From Erinaceus europaeus (taxonomy: Eukaryota > Chordata > Mammalia > Eulipotyphla > Erinaceidae): 64,000 bases of DNA. The stretch covers positions 73,563,729 through 73,627,728 of the forward strand of contig NC_080162.1 in assembly GCF_950295315.1 (NCBI RefSeq), in the 5' to 3' direction. The notes under the pieces were generated by a model. The model did no database searches. It worked only from the letters and a program-made list of their open reading frames with translations, and was not told the origin of the DNA. Position numbers and translations under genes: made by a program. Below, piece by piece: positions 1-12,500 of this stretch. The number at the start of each line of letters is the position of its first letter. Position 1 is the stretch's first letter.

Positions 1-20
1 ATGGGACAGGGAGGGATATA

Positions 21-221
21 TGCCTAGGTACTGGATCAACCTTCTCGTGGTGCATCCCGTGATTACCCATTCATTGGGGAAACTGACGATCCTTCCTAGC
101 CGACTGAATCCACATGGATCCCAGTCACTTTCAAAGCCAGCAACAAGCAGCTCCTGACAGCTTTCAACCTGACGCTGTTGACTGGCTACAGAAGAAGGGC
201 AAACGCTAGAAGAAGAAGAAC
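21..221 (+). mobile_element. Short AAG-tailed retroposon, copy W (LINE-tail SINE)
   Basis: This short element aligns by eye, end to end, with the complement of the copy at 63181-63373. Its 3' part (about 168-221) is the same as the 3' end of the non-L1 LINE at 52285-54626, including the tag stop codon and the (AAG)n tail. One visible difference in that part, cag versus cgg, is a CpG decay. The head of about 130 nt has no convincing tRNA-type A and B boxes, so it could be a 5'-UTR/3'-end deletion derivative of the LINE or a SINE of unknown head. The 5' boundary is uncertain and no clear target duplication is seen for this copy. Just before the shared tail it differs from the other copy (ctcctgacagctt in place of acatcaggct). 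Confidence 0.7.
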
Positions 222-373
222 TGACAGGTGAGGGAAGAAGACTTTGGGTCGACATAGCTCAGCCACTGTCTGACTGCAATCTTGTGAGAAAACCAAGCAG
301 ATGGCCTGGCAGAGAAGCTCTCAAATTCCTGATGCACAGAACCCCTGAGACATGGTAAATGGCTAGGTGTGTG

Positions 374-490
374 TTTTTGTTTTGTTTTGTTTTGTTTTGT
401 TGTTTATTTGTTTTACCAGAGCACTGTTCAGCTCTGGTTTATGGTAGTGAGAGGGACTGAACCTGGGATTTTGAAGCTTTGGGCATGAAA
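374..490 (-). mobile_element. SINE S2, antisense, T-rich head
   Basis: In antisense it shows the block gagcactgttcagctctgg followed by a box-B-like gactgaacctggg. It is preceded by a TTTTG-rich run that is the complement of the A-rich tail. The same signature recurs at 13360, 19369, 33868 and 35166. It is an old copy that lacks the 5' end of the family. Confidence 0.65.
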
Positions 491-497
491 ATATTTC

Positions 498-798
498 TTT
501 TTTAAAATATTTTTTTATTATTTATGTTTATTTATTTTCCCTTTTATTGCCCTTGTTGGTTTTTTATTGTTGTTGTAGTTATTATTGTTGATGTTGTTGG
601 ATAGGACAGAGAGAAATGGAAAGAGGAGGGGAAGACAGAGAGGGGGAGAGAAAGATAGACACCTGCAGATCTACTTCACTACCTGTGAAGCAACTTCCCT
701 GCAGGTGGGGATCCAGGGGCTCGAACCGGGAAACTTACACTGGTCCTTGTGCTTTGCACCACTTGCGCTTAACCCTCTGCACTACCACCTGACCCCCA
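498..798 (-). mobile_element. SINE S1 (tRNA-derived, hedgehog type), antisense
   Basis: Read on the minus strand this has the tRNA-like head, box B (complement of ggctcgaaccggg), the CACCTGCAGG block, a CT-rich middle and a tail of TTG/AAC repeats ending in A/T-rich sequence. It is close to full length and moderately diverged from the young copy at 12038. Confidence 0.8.
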
Positions 799-2034
799 TA
801 AAAATTTTTTGCATATGCTATCTCCCCTGTTTCATGGCTAGTCTTCTTTTACAATGCTAGGTATTGGGGTAATTTTTGGCAGCTATAGTAACCAGAACAC
901 TGAAGAAAGTTTGGGGCCACTTAGGTGGATAGCAGCGCTCTCGTAATAAGCAATAATGCAAAGGTTGTGAGGTTGGAAAGGAATGCAGGAATGAAGGTGT
1001 ACAGGTGAGCAGGACTCTCTAGAACTATTCTTTTCATCCTACCAGCATTCTCCCTCTGTGTCCTGTTCTGTGCAAAGCACCACTACCCTAGTACGGGGCC
1101 TGTGTCTACTTAATTCTTTACAGGAATATGAGATCATATGTCATTCATTTACTCAGTATTTCAATCAGAGTAAACATATCATCTGTGCTGGGATATCTGT
1201 GTTGTCATCTTGGTGCCTCACTACAAGTTCCCTGAACCCCATGAGGAGATGTCAATGCCCCAAGATGAAGAAGGGTGGATGGGGACAGTGGAGGGGGCAA
1301 AAGAGTGGAGAAGTGAAAGGAAGTGAGATGGGCTCTGGACCAGCCTAGAAGTTTACCTTACTTCTCCACCCCCCCTACTCACCCCCATTCCAGTACACCC
1401 AGACTGTATGACTTTGGGGCAGCTCACTGTACTGATCTGGGCTTTGGCTTCCTCTTTTATAGAATGGAGGGGATAACAACCTGGCTAGGTCGGAATTAAC
1501 ACAACTCAGCCAACAGCCCTGACCACAGTTGCCCTGTTCTCTGGGCTCCTCTGCACTAGGCATAAATTTCTTCCTTGAAAGATCAGGAGGTGAGATGCCC
1601 TTTTATAGCCAAGACAATTGAGGCAGAAGTGAGCAATCGGCACTGAGCACACAAGAAGCTCGGTGAATTCAGAAGACTGATAACCAGCCGCCTAGCCTCT
1701 TCCTGCACACCATCATGCACCTCATTTCATGTTCTCAGTTTCCCAGATGGACTCCTAAATGGCTGCATCAAGCAGTCTGACTAGTCTGGGGAAACATAAG
1801 GAGAAAAAGCAATACCAAACAGCCAAATTGGCTCCCTGCTCTGAAAGATTGCACAGAGAGATCTGGGAGACAGCTTTCCCCTGGAGAGGCCCACCCACTC
1901 CCAGGAGATCCCTGGCTCATAGGGTTGACCAATAAAATATTTATTTGGTGCTCTTCCTGTGCCAGTGCTGCTCACTGTTGATACTCACGCCTTAGGAAGT
2001 GGACAATATTACTTCGCTTCTTTTACCAAAAAAA

Positions 2035-2115
2035 AATGGAGGCACAGAAAGGTTAAGTGACTAGTTCAAAGCTACACAGCTAGTAACAGATTCCTTAAAT
2101 CAAGGAAGTCCCTTC
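2035..2115 (-). mobile_element. MIR relic
   Basis: The stretch carries the antisense MIR core: ggcacagaaaggttaagtga followed by a tract like caaagctacacagctagtaa. It is an ancient tRNA-derived SINE common to mammals and is heavily diverged. Confidence 0.6.
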
Positions 2116-2126
2116 AGCTCAGAATA

Positions 2127-2226
2127 CAGAGCTGAAGAGCTGTGAATGTGCTCATCTTCAGCCAGCAGCTGGGGAGCAGAGCTGAAGAACTATGAATCTG
2201 CTCATCTTCAGCCAGCAGCTGGGGAG
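2127..2226. repeat. 50-bp tandem duplication upstream of ANGPT4
   Basis: Two adjacent 50-bp units (2127-2176 and 2177-2226) differ at only a few positions. Each starts cagagctgaaga and ends cagcagctggggag. Each carries the E-box-like sequence cagctg. The array lies about 0.85 kb upstream of the TATA box. Confidence 0.85.
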
Positions 2227-2779
2227 TAGGGTTTAGACCAGTAGCTTCTGACTCCAGGCTGGTAGAGACACCATGGAAACTCTTTGATCCCAGAGAGCCA
2301 ACTGACTGCTCCAGCTAGAGGCAGTTGCAGAACAATCCTCCCTAAGACACTGCAACCTCACATTACTGTCACAGCAACAGGACCAGGGTTACCCCAGAGC
2401 ACAAGGCCCCCCAGACCCCAAGGGAGAAGGAAGACAAGAGCTAGCTTCCAGCTGGGGCAACCACTACCCTGGCCTTGCAAGGATTTTTCTCCAGAAATTC
2501 TTTGGGATCACAGCCTCCTCTCTAGCCTCACCCCTCCCCTCCCTTTACTCTCTCTGGGGGTCACTTCCCTTGTGCTCCAAGCTTAACAGAAAGCTTGTGG
2601 GGAGGGGGGCAAAAGGGAGGGGGGGGACTGAAACTTGAGATCCCAGCCTTGGTGGGGGGAGGTAGGAGAGAGAGAGGCAGAGACAGGAAAAGAGTTTTAG
2701 TTGTTTGATTTTCCTAAAGGGAAGCATTGTGGGGTTAGTGAAGCATGGAAGTGTGTTTCATGTGTATATTGTGTTTCTT

Positions 2780-2781
2780 GT

Positions 2782-2842
<61 letters not shown>
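2780..2842. repeat. (TG)n microsatellite
   Basis: This is an essentially uninterrupted alternating TG run of about 60 bp, some 230 bp upstream of the ANGPT4 TATA box. Long alternating purine-pyrimidine tracts can adopt Z-DNA. The open frames of repeated Val/Cys or Thr/His here are artefacts of the repeat. Confidence 0.95.
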
Positions 2843-2843
<1 letters not shown>

Positions 2844-3053
2844 CTTTCCTCCCCTCTCACCAGCAGGCCAGGCCTCCACTGGATAATAAAAGGACTTAGA
2901 GGCCAGGGGGCAGAACAAGGCTGGTGCAGAGACCAGTACAAGGCCCCAGCAGGCGCTGGGCAAGAGTGAGGAGGAAGGAAGGGAAAGGGGGAAGAATAGA
3001 GGTGAGGGGTGCTGGGGGCGGGAGCAGGAGGCAGTGGGAGGAAACCCAGCAGC

Positions 3054-3080
3054 TGTGGTATTTGGAACAAGTATAAATAG
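3054..3080 (+). promoter_or_regulatory. ANGPT4: Core promoter of ANGPT4 (TATA box)
   Basis: A good TATA box, TATAAATAG, is at 3072-3080, about 173 bp before the ATG at 3253. Transcription would be expected to start near 3100-3110, giving a 5' UTR of about 150 nt with no intron. A RUNX-type core, TGTGGT, is at 3054-3059, inside a cagctgtggt context. The start site itself cannot be read from sequence alone, and factor sites this short are only suggestive. Confidence 0.6.
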
Positions 3081-3252
3081 CCTTCTGGACTGAGCGGCCA
3101 AACAGGGGTTTGCAGCTGCAGCGCTTCTGCAGGCAGGCCTGTCTTTTCTTGGCCACTGTGGGTACATTCTGGGCACAGAGGGAGCAGTGGGCAGGCTAGG
3201 TCTCTGGGGGCTCTGACCAACACCCTGCAGCTGGCCATTGCCATATCTCTGG

Positions 3253-3558
3253 ATGCTCTCCCGACCAGCCATGCTGCTGGGCTGCCTCCTTGTCATGGCC
3301 AGCCTGGCTTTGGCCCAGAGGAGGGGGCAGGAGGCCAGCGGGCGTCGCAGGGCACACAGAGTCCAGCATGGCCAGTGCAGCTACACCTTCGTCCTCCCGG
3401 AGCCTGAGCCCTGCCCTCCAGAGCCTGAGGTCTTTGGGGGCTCCAACAGTTTGCAGAGGGACTCACCGGCTGCTGCTCTGAACCTAGGAGACTGGCCTGC
3501 CCAAAGAGTGCGACAGCTGGAGAAGGTGCTAGAGAACAATACGCAGTGGCTGCAGAAG
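3253..3558 (+). CDS. ANGPT4: ANGPT4 coding exon 1
   Basis: It encodes residues 1-102: the signal peptide, the superclustering N-terminus and the start of the coiled coil, ending ENNTQWLQK. It ends in phase 0 at a consensus donor (aag|gtaagg). The 5' UTR is presumably continuous with this exon back to about 3100. Confidence 0.95.
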
Positions 3559-6500
3559 GTAAGGGCTGGGGGTGGGGAGGATCAAAGGGGTAGGTGGGCA
3601 GGGACAGAGGAGGGGTGTGCATCCCAGAAGGCTGGCTAAAGGCCCCTCATCTCTGAACTGTGTTGTTGGGGATTATGAGACCCAGAGAGGAGTGGGCTGG
3701 ACTCAAAAACTCACAAGATTGGGCAGGGTCAGAACTGGAAGCCTGGCTCCCTACCTGCCATTCATTCATTCATTCATCCAATAGAAATCAGTTGAACAGG
3801 GACTAAGGCCATGCTAGGTGCTGGGGAATTAAACAGTGAACACAGCTAAGTGCCTGGGGGCAGCAGACTATGAGTGTGGCTGAAGTAACAAGGTCTCTGG
3901 AGACCCTGGAGTGTTGACTCCTTGATCTATGCATGCAGGATTTGGAGCACAACAAGGCACACCTGAACTGGTTTCAGCAGAATAAACTGTAGAGGGTGGG
4001 GGGAGGGAGGAGGATGACTTCAGGAACCCCAGGGAAGAGGCCCTGCAACCACCAGACAAGAGATTGTAAAAGCCTAGGACTGAGTCATGGAGGAGGAGGT
4101 GTGGTCACAGAAATCCTGGAATTTTCTGAAGAGGCTGCTAGTCTTCTCTTCTAAGAAACTGGATGTGAGCGAAGTTGAGGACAGCACTATTGTTTGGTCC
4201 TAGGTCTTAGGATCTGAGCACCTACTGTGTACCCATCCCCTAAGAAGGAGCCACCCAGGGTGAGAACAGGCCACAGGCTCCAGGCACAGGAGACAGTCTG
4301 GGCAGTGGGTGGGGTGGAGGGAGTGGGATGGTTCCTGCAGCTTTCAAATGCATTACATGGCAGACAGTGATGACAGTCTGTGAAGGGAAAGCAAGAGTGT
4401 TCTCCAAGGAGCAGGCCCGTCTCACTCCACAGCTTCCAAACTATTCAAATTATGGGCCCAACAAGAAATGGATGCTCCCCTCACAGGTGCATATTTATTT
4501 AATATGTATGCACCTGCACCCATATCAATGTAATATGCATAGCATATGGCACAAGTAAAGAATGGAATTTTACAAAGACGACATAGGTTACAATGATACA
4601 AACCAGTGTTAACTAACTAAATATCAGTGGCATCAGGAGAAAAAAAGAAAAAACAATAAGATGACACAGAAAATTATGTAAATTGAAGCTTCCATAGTTT
4701 CTGCCTGTTTTCCAAAGGACTGTCTTATGCACACCCTAGACTTTTTCATCTGAACAGTGGAGGCATTCATTAGAAGTATCTAGTCACCTTATTTGTGTAC
4801 ATACTCACATACACACGTACACTTACCCTGTTGTCTTATCCCTGCCCTGACCATTTTCTTCCTAATCTCCACTCACCGTCTTTCTAGAGTCCCTTGTCCT
4901 TTCCATGCCATTGACTACTTTAAAATCATCCCACCTTCAATTCACCCTTAACACTGCTCTTGGCCTCACTTACTGGAGCCTGATCTAGCAGAGACTCCAA
5001 GCTGCCCTGAAGTCTTTGTGCGTCCCTTCAGATAGATGTTTCTAGTACCGTAGGGTCATTGCCTCCTCTTCCAAACTTCTTTCTGCTCCCCTGGAAATCC
5101 TCTCTCCAGATCATGAGCCTTCTACTTCAATGAGAAATGGGGCCAAGAGGGAAAAGGCCCCTTAGCTGCCTGTCTGAAACCTGCAGGTCCACCCATGCAT
5201 CCATCAGTTCTCAGAGTCTTTCCAGAGCTCAGAGGGGATGGATTCTTCCATAGGCACCAATTACTTTCCTCCTAGGCTGCTGGTCCCAACCCCTGTCCCA
5301 CTTGTTCAAGCCAACCATCTCTTCCTGTGCTGCCAATAACTCCTCCTCTATTGGCCGTTCCCCCAAATTTTGATCACATTCAAGTATCTCCCATATAAAA
5401 AAATAAGGAGAAGGAGAGGCAGACTGGGAACAAGTCTAGCCCTCTAACTTCAGGTCTGGCTCTCAAAAGTCTATATATGCTGACTCTACTTCCTCACTGT
5501 CCATTCCCTCCATCCCCTGATGTTGCCTTCCATGTCCCACTACTCTGCAGCAGCCACTGCCATGTCCTACCATGGTCATCTCCCTGAGCTTTGCTTCCAC
5601 CCTAGTTCCTGTAGTCCATTCTCCACTCAACAGACAGAAAGATCTCCTTAAACTCTAAGTTAGACCCTGACTTTCCTCTGCTTAAAACCGTACCAGGACT
5701 CCGATGTCTTCAGAATAAAATCAAATCCTTCCTCTTTTGGTGACTCCCATGATTCAACATGACCTTCCTCAGGTCTCTACTTAAATGTCACCTCTTCAGA
5801 AAGGCCACAATTTTCCACTCCATTGTATATGGCTACTCTCTTTCTGTTGAACCCTGCATTTAACTTTGGTTACTCTCTTAGTACTTATCACACTACCTGT
5901 TCTTGGAAGCATGCCTTTTGATTTATGCCTCAACAGGACAGGGGTCATATTTGTTTTGTTCATTACTGGCCTTCCAGGACTTGGAAGGCATAGCAGGAGC
6001 TGCATGCATACATGTACACTGCAGTGAACAGATGTCTGGACTTTCCCTCTGTCTTTCAGGTCACTCCTGCCTCTCTCCACCCTGGAATACTAATGCTTCT
6101 TAGAACTTAGTCTAAGTTCTCGTCTCTTCCTCTTGCTCCAAGGCACTGTTCCCCCCAAATTGGCATCTCCTGGAGTTCCAAGCCTCCAGTCCATGACCTT
6201 CATCTCCTACCTTCACATCTTCCCTCTGAGAGCCCACACAGACTCAATTCCAAAGGCACCAAAAACAGTTCTCTCCCTGCCCCTCGCTCTAAATTAATAC
6301 CACCTTGGAAGCAATTCTTCTGTGGCCCCAGGGGTGTACTTCACCTCACCTTATTCTCAGGGAAGAAATATTGTCCATCCTTTCACCTCAGCTTCTCTCC
6401 TCATCAATTCTTAGCTTCCTCTGAACTATCCTGGCTCAGGCTTGCTGCCGTCACTTTCTGCCTGGTTTCTCTATCCCTAGTCTCACCTTGTCATCTAGCT

Positions 6501-9475
6501 TGGATCCCCCTGTGTATCTGGTGCTCAAGTGGACAAGCTGAATGAGAGATAAAATGACTGACTCTCTCCATTATTATCGGTCATTCCTATCAGGAACAAC
6601 ACAATAGACCCCTTTGTGGGCCCCCGTAGGACCTTGCCCTCAACTTGGATCAACAATGATAGAGGATGTTCCATCCTCTGAAGGGAGGCTGGACAATATA
6701 CTCTATGCTACACCTGAGGAAGATGGGTCCTGATATGGGGGCAGCTTGGAACATTCCTTCTTATGACCACAGAAGGTGAGCTCAGATCTACAGGGATGCA
6801 GAGGTCACATAGGCTCCTAAGCTGAATATGGGCCCCAGATCAGATCACATCAAATTGATGGGGTTTACAGTCAACAATATTTATACACCTTTCCCATATT
6901 TGGGAGCTACTCTCTTCCCTGATCCAGCTTTCTGATCCTTTTGCCAGCCATGACATCACCTCCCCAGACAATAAATAAGATCCACCTGCATATTAGATTT
7001 CAGGCTCAGGGAAAATTAATTAATTAATTAATTGAAATAAAATAACATTCATATAGCCACAGGCCCTTTGGAATATAAATAAAATATGCCTACTAGCTAT
7101 CTACAAAATGGAAGACCCCCCAACTCTTCATATGCACTATTCCAGCCTTTAGGTCCATGACTGGTCAACAATTTGTTTGGCTTTGTATGTTAACTCTCTC
7201 TTCAACCACCAGGTTCCAGATTCTAGCATGATGCCAACAAGACATCCCTGGACAGACAACCCCACTAATGAGTCCTGGAGCTCTACTTCCCCAGAGCCCT
7301 TCCCCACTAAGGAAAGTGAAAGACAGGCTGGGAGTATGGATCGACCTGTCAACACCCATGTTCAGTGGAGAAGCAATTACAGAAGCCAGACCTTCCACCT
7401 TCTGCATCCTACAATGAATGACCTTGGGTCCATACTCCCAGAGGGTTAAAGAATAGGAAAGCTATCAGGGAGGGGATGGGATATAGAATTCTGGTGGTGG
7501 GAATTGTGTGAAATTGTACCCTCTTAGCCTATGGTTTAGTCAATGTTTCCTTTTTATAAATATAAAATTAAAAAAATTCTTAGTGGTTTAATAATGATTA
7601 ACAAGACTGTAAGATAACAGGGGTGTAACTCCACAGAGTTCCTACCACCAGAGTTCTATGCCCCATCCCACTCCTTGAAAACTTCCCTATTCTTTATCTC
7701 TCTGGGAGTATGGACCAATAAAATTTATGGGGTGCAGAAGGTGGAAGGTTTGGCTTCGATAATTGCTTCTCTGCTGAACATGGACATTGGCAGGTCTATC
7801 CTTACCCACAGCCTGTTTCTAACTTCCCCTAGTAGGGTAGGGCTCTGGGGAGGTGAGGTTCCAGGACACATTGGTGAGGTTGTCTGTCCAGAGAAGTCAG
7901 GATGGCATCAAGGTTGCATCTGCACCTTAGTGGCTGAAAGACAGTAAAATATAAAGCAGGAAAATTTGTTTAATAAACAGCAGCCCAAAGGTAGGAATAG
8001 AGCAGATGAAATCAGAGGTTTTCGTGTGAAAAATAGATGACTTTTAGGCCAGAAGTTCACCCTCCACTCACTTCAGCCTGAGTTCTGAAGGCAACCATCC
8101 TTCTAACTGATAATCTTTGACAGGGGCTACCATGGAGCTCTGTGGAGTGAACAACAAGGAAGTAGGGCTCAGGATGACATACAAACATCACCATCCCTTT
8201 CCTAGCACTCACTTTCCTAGTGGCTAGAGATGTGCATGCCTTATTTTCTCCATCTGCAAAATAGAATGATAGTGTGTAAGAGATAACTGGGAGGACAAGT
8301 GGGAGCACTCAGGCCATTCTCAGCCTGCTGCCTAGCTACTTTGTCTTGTGAAGACATAGTGTCAGCTCACCAGAATAGGAAGGCAGTGGGGTGATGGTGG
8401 GCTTTTATTGAATGCAGTATCATCTCTGTTTGGAGCCCCTTGCCACTGGGCAGGGGAAATTTGAACTTGGTTGACTCAGTTTATAGTTTGCAGATAACCT
8501 TGGGATGTCACTTGTCTGTGCTTATATTCTCAAGGGGTCTCCAACCCTACCTGGTCTCTGGGGGCAGGAGTGGCAAATTAGCGTTTGCTATACCATCTTC
8601 TGGACAAGAGCCCTCTTTTGATTAAAAGACTTGCCTCTTTCCTGTCCGTTGGTGTTTGAGTCACCCTGTGTTCATGGATTCTTTCATAAAAGCATACACA
8701 CTGTGCTAAACACACCTGGCAGTTACTTACCCTTGGTTCTTGTCACCTCCTTGGGCTGTAGTACAACTTGGAAGATGAGAACCCAACTGTTGAGATTCAA
8801 GGCTTGGAGGCCGGGTGGTGGTGCACCTGGCTGAGCACACATGTTACAATGAACAAGGAACCAGGTTCAAGCCCCAGGTTCCCACCTGCATGGGAAACCT
8901 AAAAACATTGCTGCAGGTATCTCTCTGTCTCGCTGTTTCTATCCAATAAATAAATAAAATTTAAAAAATTGTTTAAAGACATTCAAGGCTTGTTCTGCCC
9001 CTTCCTAACTAACTTGTTCCATCTGGATGGGTATAGAGGACACAATCTCGGCTACAGATTCCCAGTTCCCTGTGCCTGCTGAGGAAACTGAAGCCAGGGA
9101 GGGAAAGGGCCTCACCAGAGTCACCGAGTAGTGAAAGCCAACCTGGATTCCTACTCTGTTCCCTAGATTCTTTTTCCCAGCTCTGAGAGATATCAGGACA
9201 TGAAATCTGAGAGCAAATGAGGGTTCCTGCCTGCTTCAGAACCCCCAGATCCCAGGTTCCACTCCTCCCCCATTGTGTAGCTAGCTGATGTCCTCCTGCT
9301 TGGAGGGGTGGGGGGTAGAGCACTGCACCTGGTCCCTTTCTCCCTTCCTCCCTCCTCTTCCTTGAACCCTTCCCCCCTCTTCCTTCTACTGTTCTCTCCT
9401 TCCTCCACCTCCCCGCCTCTCCTCCTCCCTCCTGGAAAGCCTGCACTCCACCATGGTGACTCACATTTGGAGTTA

Positions 9476-9531
<56 letters not shown>

Positions 9532-12500
9532 GGCTGCATATCAGCTCCTGGCTCTGCTCCCCACCTCCCCCTCACATCTGGGTGAAAAGCTGTAACCAAG
9601 AATGTTGAGGGGAGGAGGTGGGTCAGAATCAGCTGGAGACTAGGCCTCCCCAGATGAGTTGAACAGTGCGGTGGTTAGTCACTTTGCCCCCAGGATTCAG
9701 CACAGACTGGCCTCAGGACCCAGAGCTTTCCACTCAGCACCTCAGCTATGCAAAAAGAGAGCAAAGGGCCCTGACCCAAACAGTAGCCATGGGTTTGAAA
9801 GTACTGGCCCACAACAAGTGCTCTATGAAGGCTTGCTTATGTTACTGACTATCCTGTAGTGAGGCTAGTTCCATGGCTGGGAAGTGCCATTCCCTGCCTT
9901 CTCCTGTATCCTCCAGATCCTTGAGGACAGTGAGGGGAACCAGGGCCAGACACAGTCCTCAGGCTCCTTGATGCTCCTGAGGCCAATCCAGCTTCCTGTG
10001 AATCTCTGGGGTCCATGAAGCAAGGCTGACTCTGACCTCCAAAATTCTAGAACCCTCTACCTTCTTGCCTCACACTTGCATGGATGCCCTCTCTGCCTAT
10101 CTCCTTTCTGTCTCTGCTTCATTTTATCTCTGTGTCTCTGACTCTTGTGGGTATCTCTTCCAGGACTCTTACAGTGGGGGGTGGGGCTGCTGTGTCAACA
10201 TTTCTATGTGTCTATCATTCTCTGATTCTCTCCCCTGGCCAGTGTCCTCCTGGTCTCTCAGGTTCTCTTCCCCTCACCCTTGTGTGAGCTAGGTCTGTAC
10301 TGCTTCTGGTGTCCAAATGCTCTGTCCACACCTGAGGACCGAGGACACACTAACTGGGTGGACAACCAGGCTGCTCTTCTGCAACCTCATTCTCTTCCCA
10401 AAACCAGGGACCGGGCAGGAGCCTGTTGGCCTGGTACTGCCCCTAGCTATATTTTAGCTCTAGATCCCTGACGTCAAACCTCAGAATAGCTCAGGCCATG
10501 AGTCTCATGGCTGTGAGGCCTTGCCTAGCTGGGTTGGGTCAAAGCTCATCCAGGGAGAAGCACAGCGTGGGGTCCTGGCCCTGCCCACACCCTCCCAAGC
10601 TGGCCCGGGACTCCTAACTGCCCCAGCCTCCCCAGACTGCCCGTAAATTCTTGGCATTTTCAGCCTTTAGTTATCCAAACAAGAAATGTATCTCAGTCAC
10701 CGAACAAAATGTCTTGGGGGTTGATTTCCTAACCTCTCGGCTGGCTCCTTTCTGAGCAGTTAGAACTGGGGGATGGGGTGGGGAGAATAGCATCTGCTTC
10801 TGGGAGGAATGGGGTTATTTTTCTAAGAAAGGGGTCTAGAAAGGGCTGGCATAGATGCCCTGGGATGAGAGATGACTAGGGGAGCCACCACAGTGGCCCA
10901 GAGGGGCAGGTTTATTTGTTCAAGTGACTTGGCCAGGCCATCCCACAAGGAAAAAGCCACATGTTTCTGGCTCCCTCCTCCCAGTCTCCTGAACCCAGCC
11001 AAGCTCCCTCTGAGCAGGAAATGGGAGAAGACAAGCCCTAGGTTTGCCCACTAAGCCTGCACCTCTGGCCAGACACTGGCCTCTGAGCATTTGCTTAACC
11101 CCAGAGGCAGCTCTGAAATGTCTGGAAACGACCCTGAAAGTCAGATGTGGGGTCTGGGATGGACTGTTCTGAGGTGAAGGGTCATGTCCCTGTGGTGCAA
11201 CTAACTGACTATGAAGCCCTAAGGAAGCCACCTACATGACCTTGTCTCTCTGTGCAGTGAAATCAAGATATTCTCTGCCTCTTAATGACACAGTAAGATA
11301 ATGAAAGATAATAAAAATTAAGATTAGCTTTTATAGAGCACTTAATGTGCCAGACACTGTCCTATGTATTTTGTGAGAAATACTGCATTTAATTCTCATG
11401 CTAAGTCTACAAAGTAAGATTGTTTGTATGAATTAAAAGTACCAGCCTTGCATGCTTGCAACCTTGAGTTTAATCCCTAGTACCACACTTGCCATAAAGA
11501 TGCAGAGATCTGGCAGTGATGGGGATGAGGAATCTACAGGTGAGGTTACTAGGGCATCCTCAAAGAAAAACAGAAGTTTGGAAGCTCAGAAGCAGAGCCC
11601 TTGAGGTCCCTTGGTTCTGACTTCATCCCCACACACTGTAGTCTATGGCATGGTGTCAAGTGGCACTTAAGGAAGGAAGGTGGTTTCTAACCAGCTGAGG
11701 AGATACCCCACAGGAAAAGCCCAAAAGTAGCAAAGATGTGAGAGGTTGTAAATGGGGCGGTGTGGACCTCTTCCTCAGAGCCCAGCAGAGCTGGGCCCAG
11801 TTCCCATCCCAGCCCTTGATAATGGTTAAATTACTCTCTTCAACTTTTTATGAACTTCCAATGTGCAAAAATTGGGAATATAGAAGTGTGTGAAGACATG
11901 CCAGAAAAAAAATATATCACACGTCATTCCAGTCCCCTGATCATCTCCTGGTTCCAGTTTATTCTGTGTTTGTTACATTTTTACTGAGATGCTTTAAAAG
12001 TATGAAAGAGAGGGAAGGGGTACCAAAGAAAATCCCCGGGGAGTCGGGCGATAGCGCAGCGGGTTAAACGCAGGTGGCGCAAAGCACAAGGACCAGCGGA
12101 AGGATTCTGGTTCGAGCCCCCGGCTCCCCACCTGCAGGGGAGTCACTTCACAGGCGGTGAAGCAGGTCTGCAGGTGTCTGTCTTTCTCTCCTCCTCTCTG
12201 TCTTCCCCTCCTCTCTCCATTTCTCTCTGTCCTATCCAACAACAATGACATCAATAATAACTACAACAATAAAACAAGGGCAACAAAAAGAATAAATAAA
12301 TAAATAAATAAAAATTAAAAAAAAGAAAATCCCCTATCCCTGCATTCCAGCTCCAGATATAAAACTCAGCCCCTCTGTGCCTCATTCCCTCACTAGAGAG
12401 AACTGTTCTCATTCCCTTATTGATAAGCTCTCACTCCATGTCCATCTCACCCTGATGCTGTCTCACTTTGTTTTTTTTTTTTTTGTTTTGTCAGTTCAAC

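Larger units (their letters stand above)
1..3071. other. Region upstream of ANGPT4, no gene seen
   Basis: No conserved coding exon is recognisable here. The stretch holds an AAG-tailed short retroposon (about 21-221), two antisense SINEs (374-490 and 498-798), a MIR relic (2035-2115), a 50-bp tandem duplication (2127-2226) and a long TG microsatellite (2780-2842). The remaining sequence (about 800-2030 and 2230-2780) looks unique and non-coding. Small open frames in it show no family signature and several run through simple repeats. Confidence 0.7.

Noticed and set aside
3238..3252. Upstream in-frame start for ANGPT4 exon 1
   Set aside because: The codon at 3238 is TTG, not ATG. The ATG at 3253 aligns with the start of the family and gives a normal signal peptide.
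2697..3296. Antisense 199-codon frame across the ANGPT4 promoter
   Set aside because: It runs through the TG microsatellite (poly Thr-His) and exon 1 in antisense. There is no family similarity.
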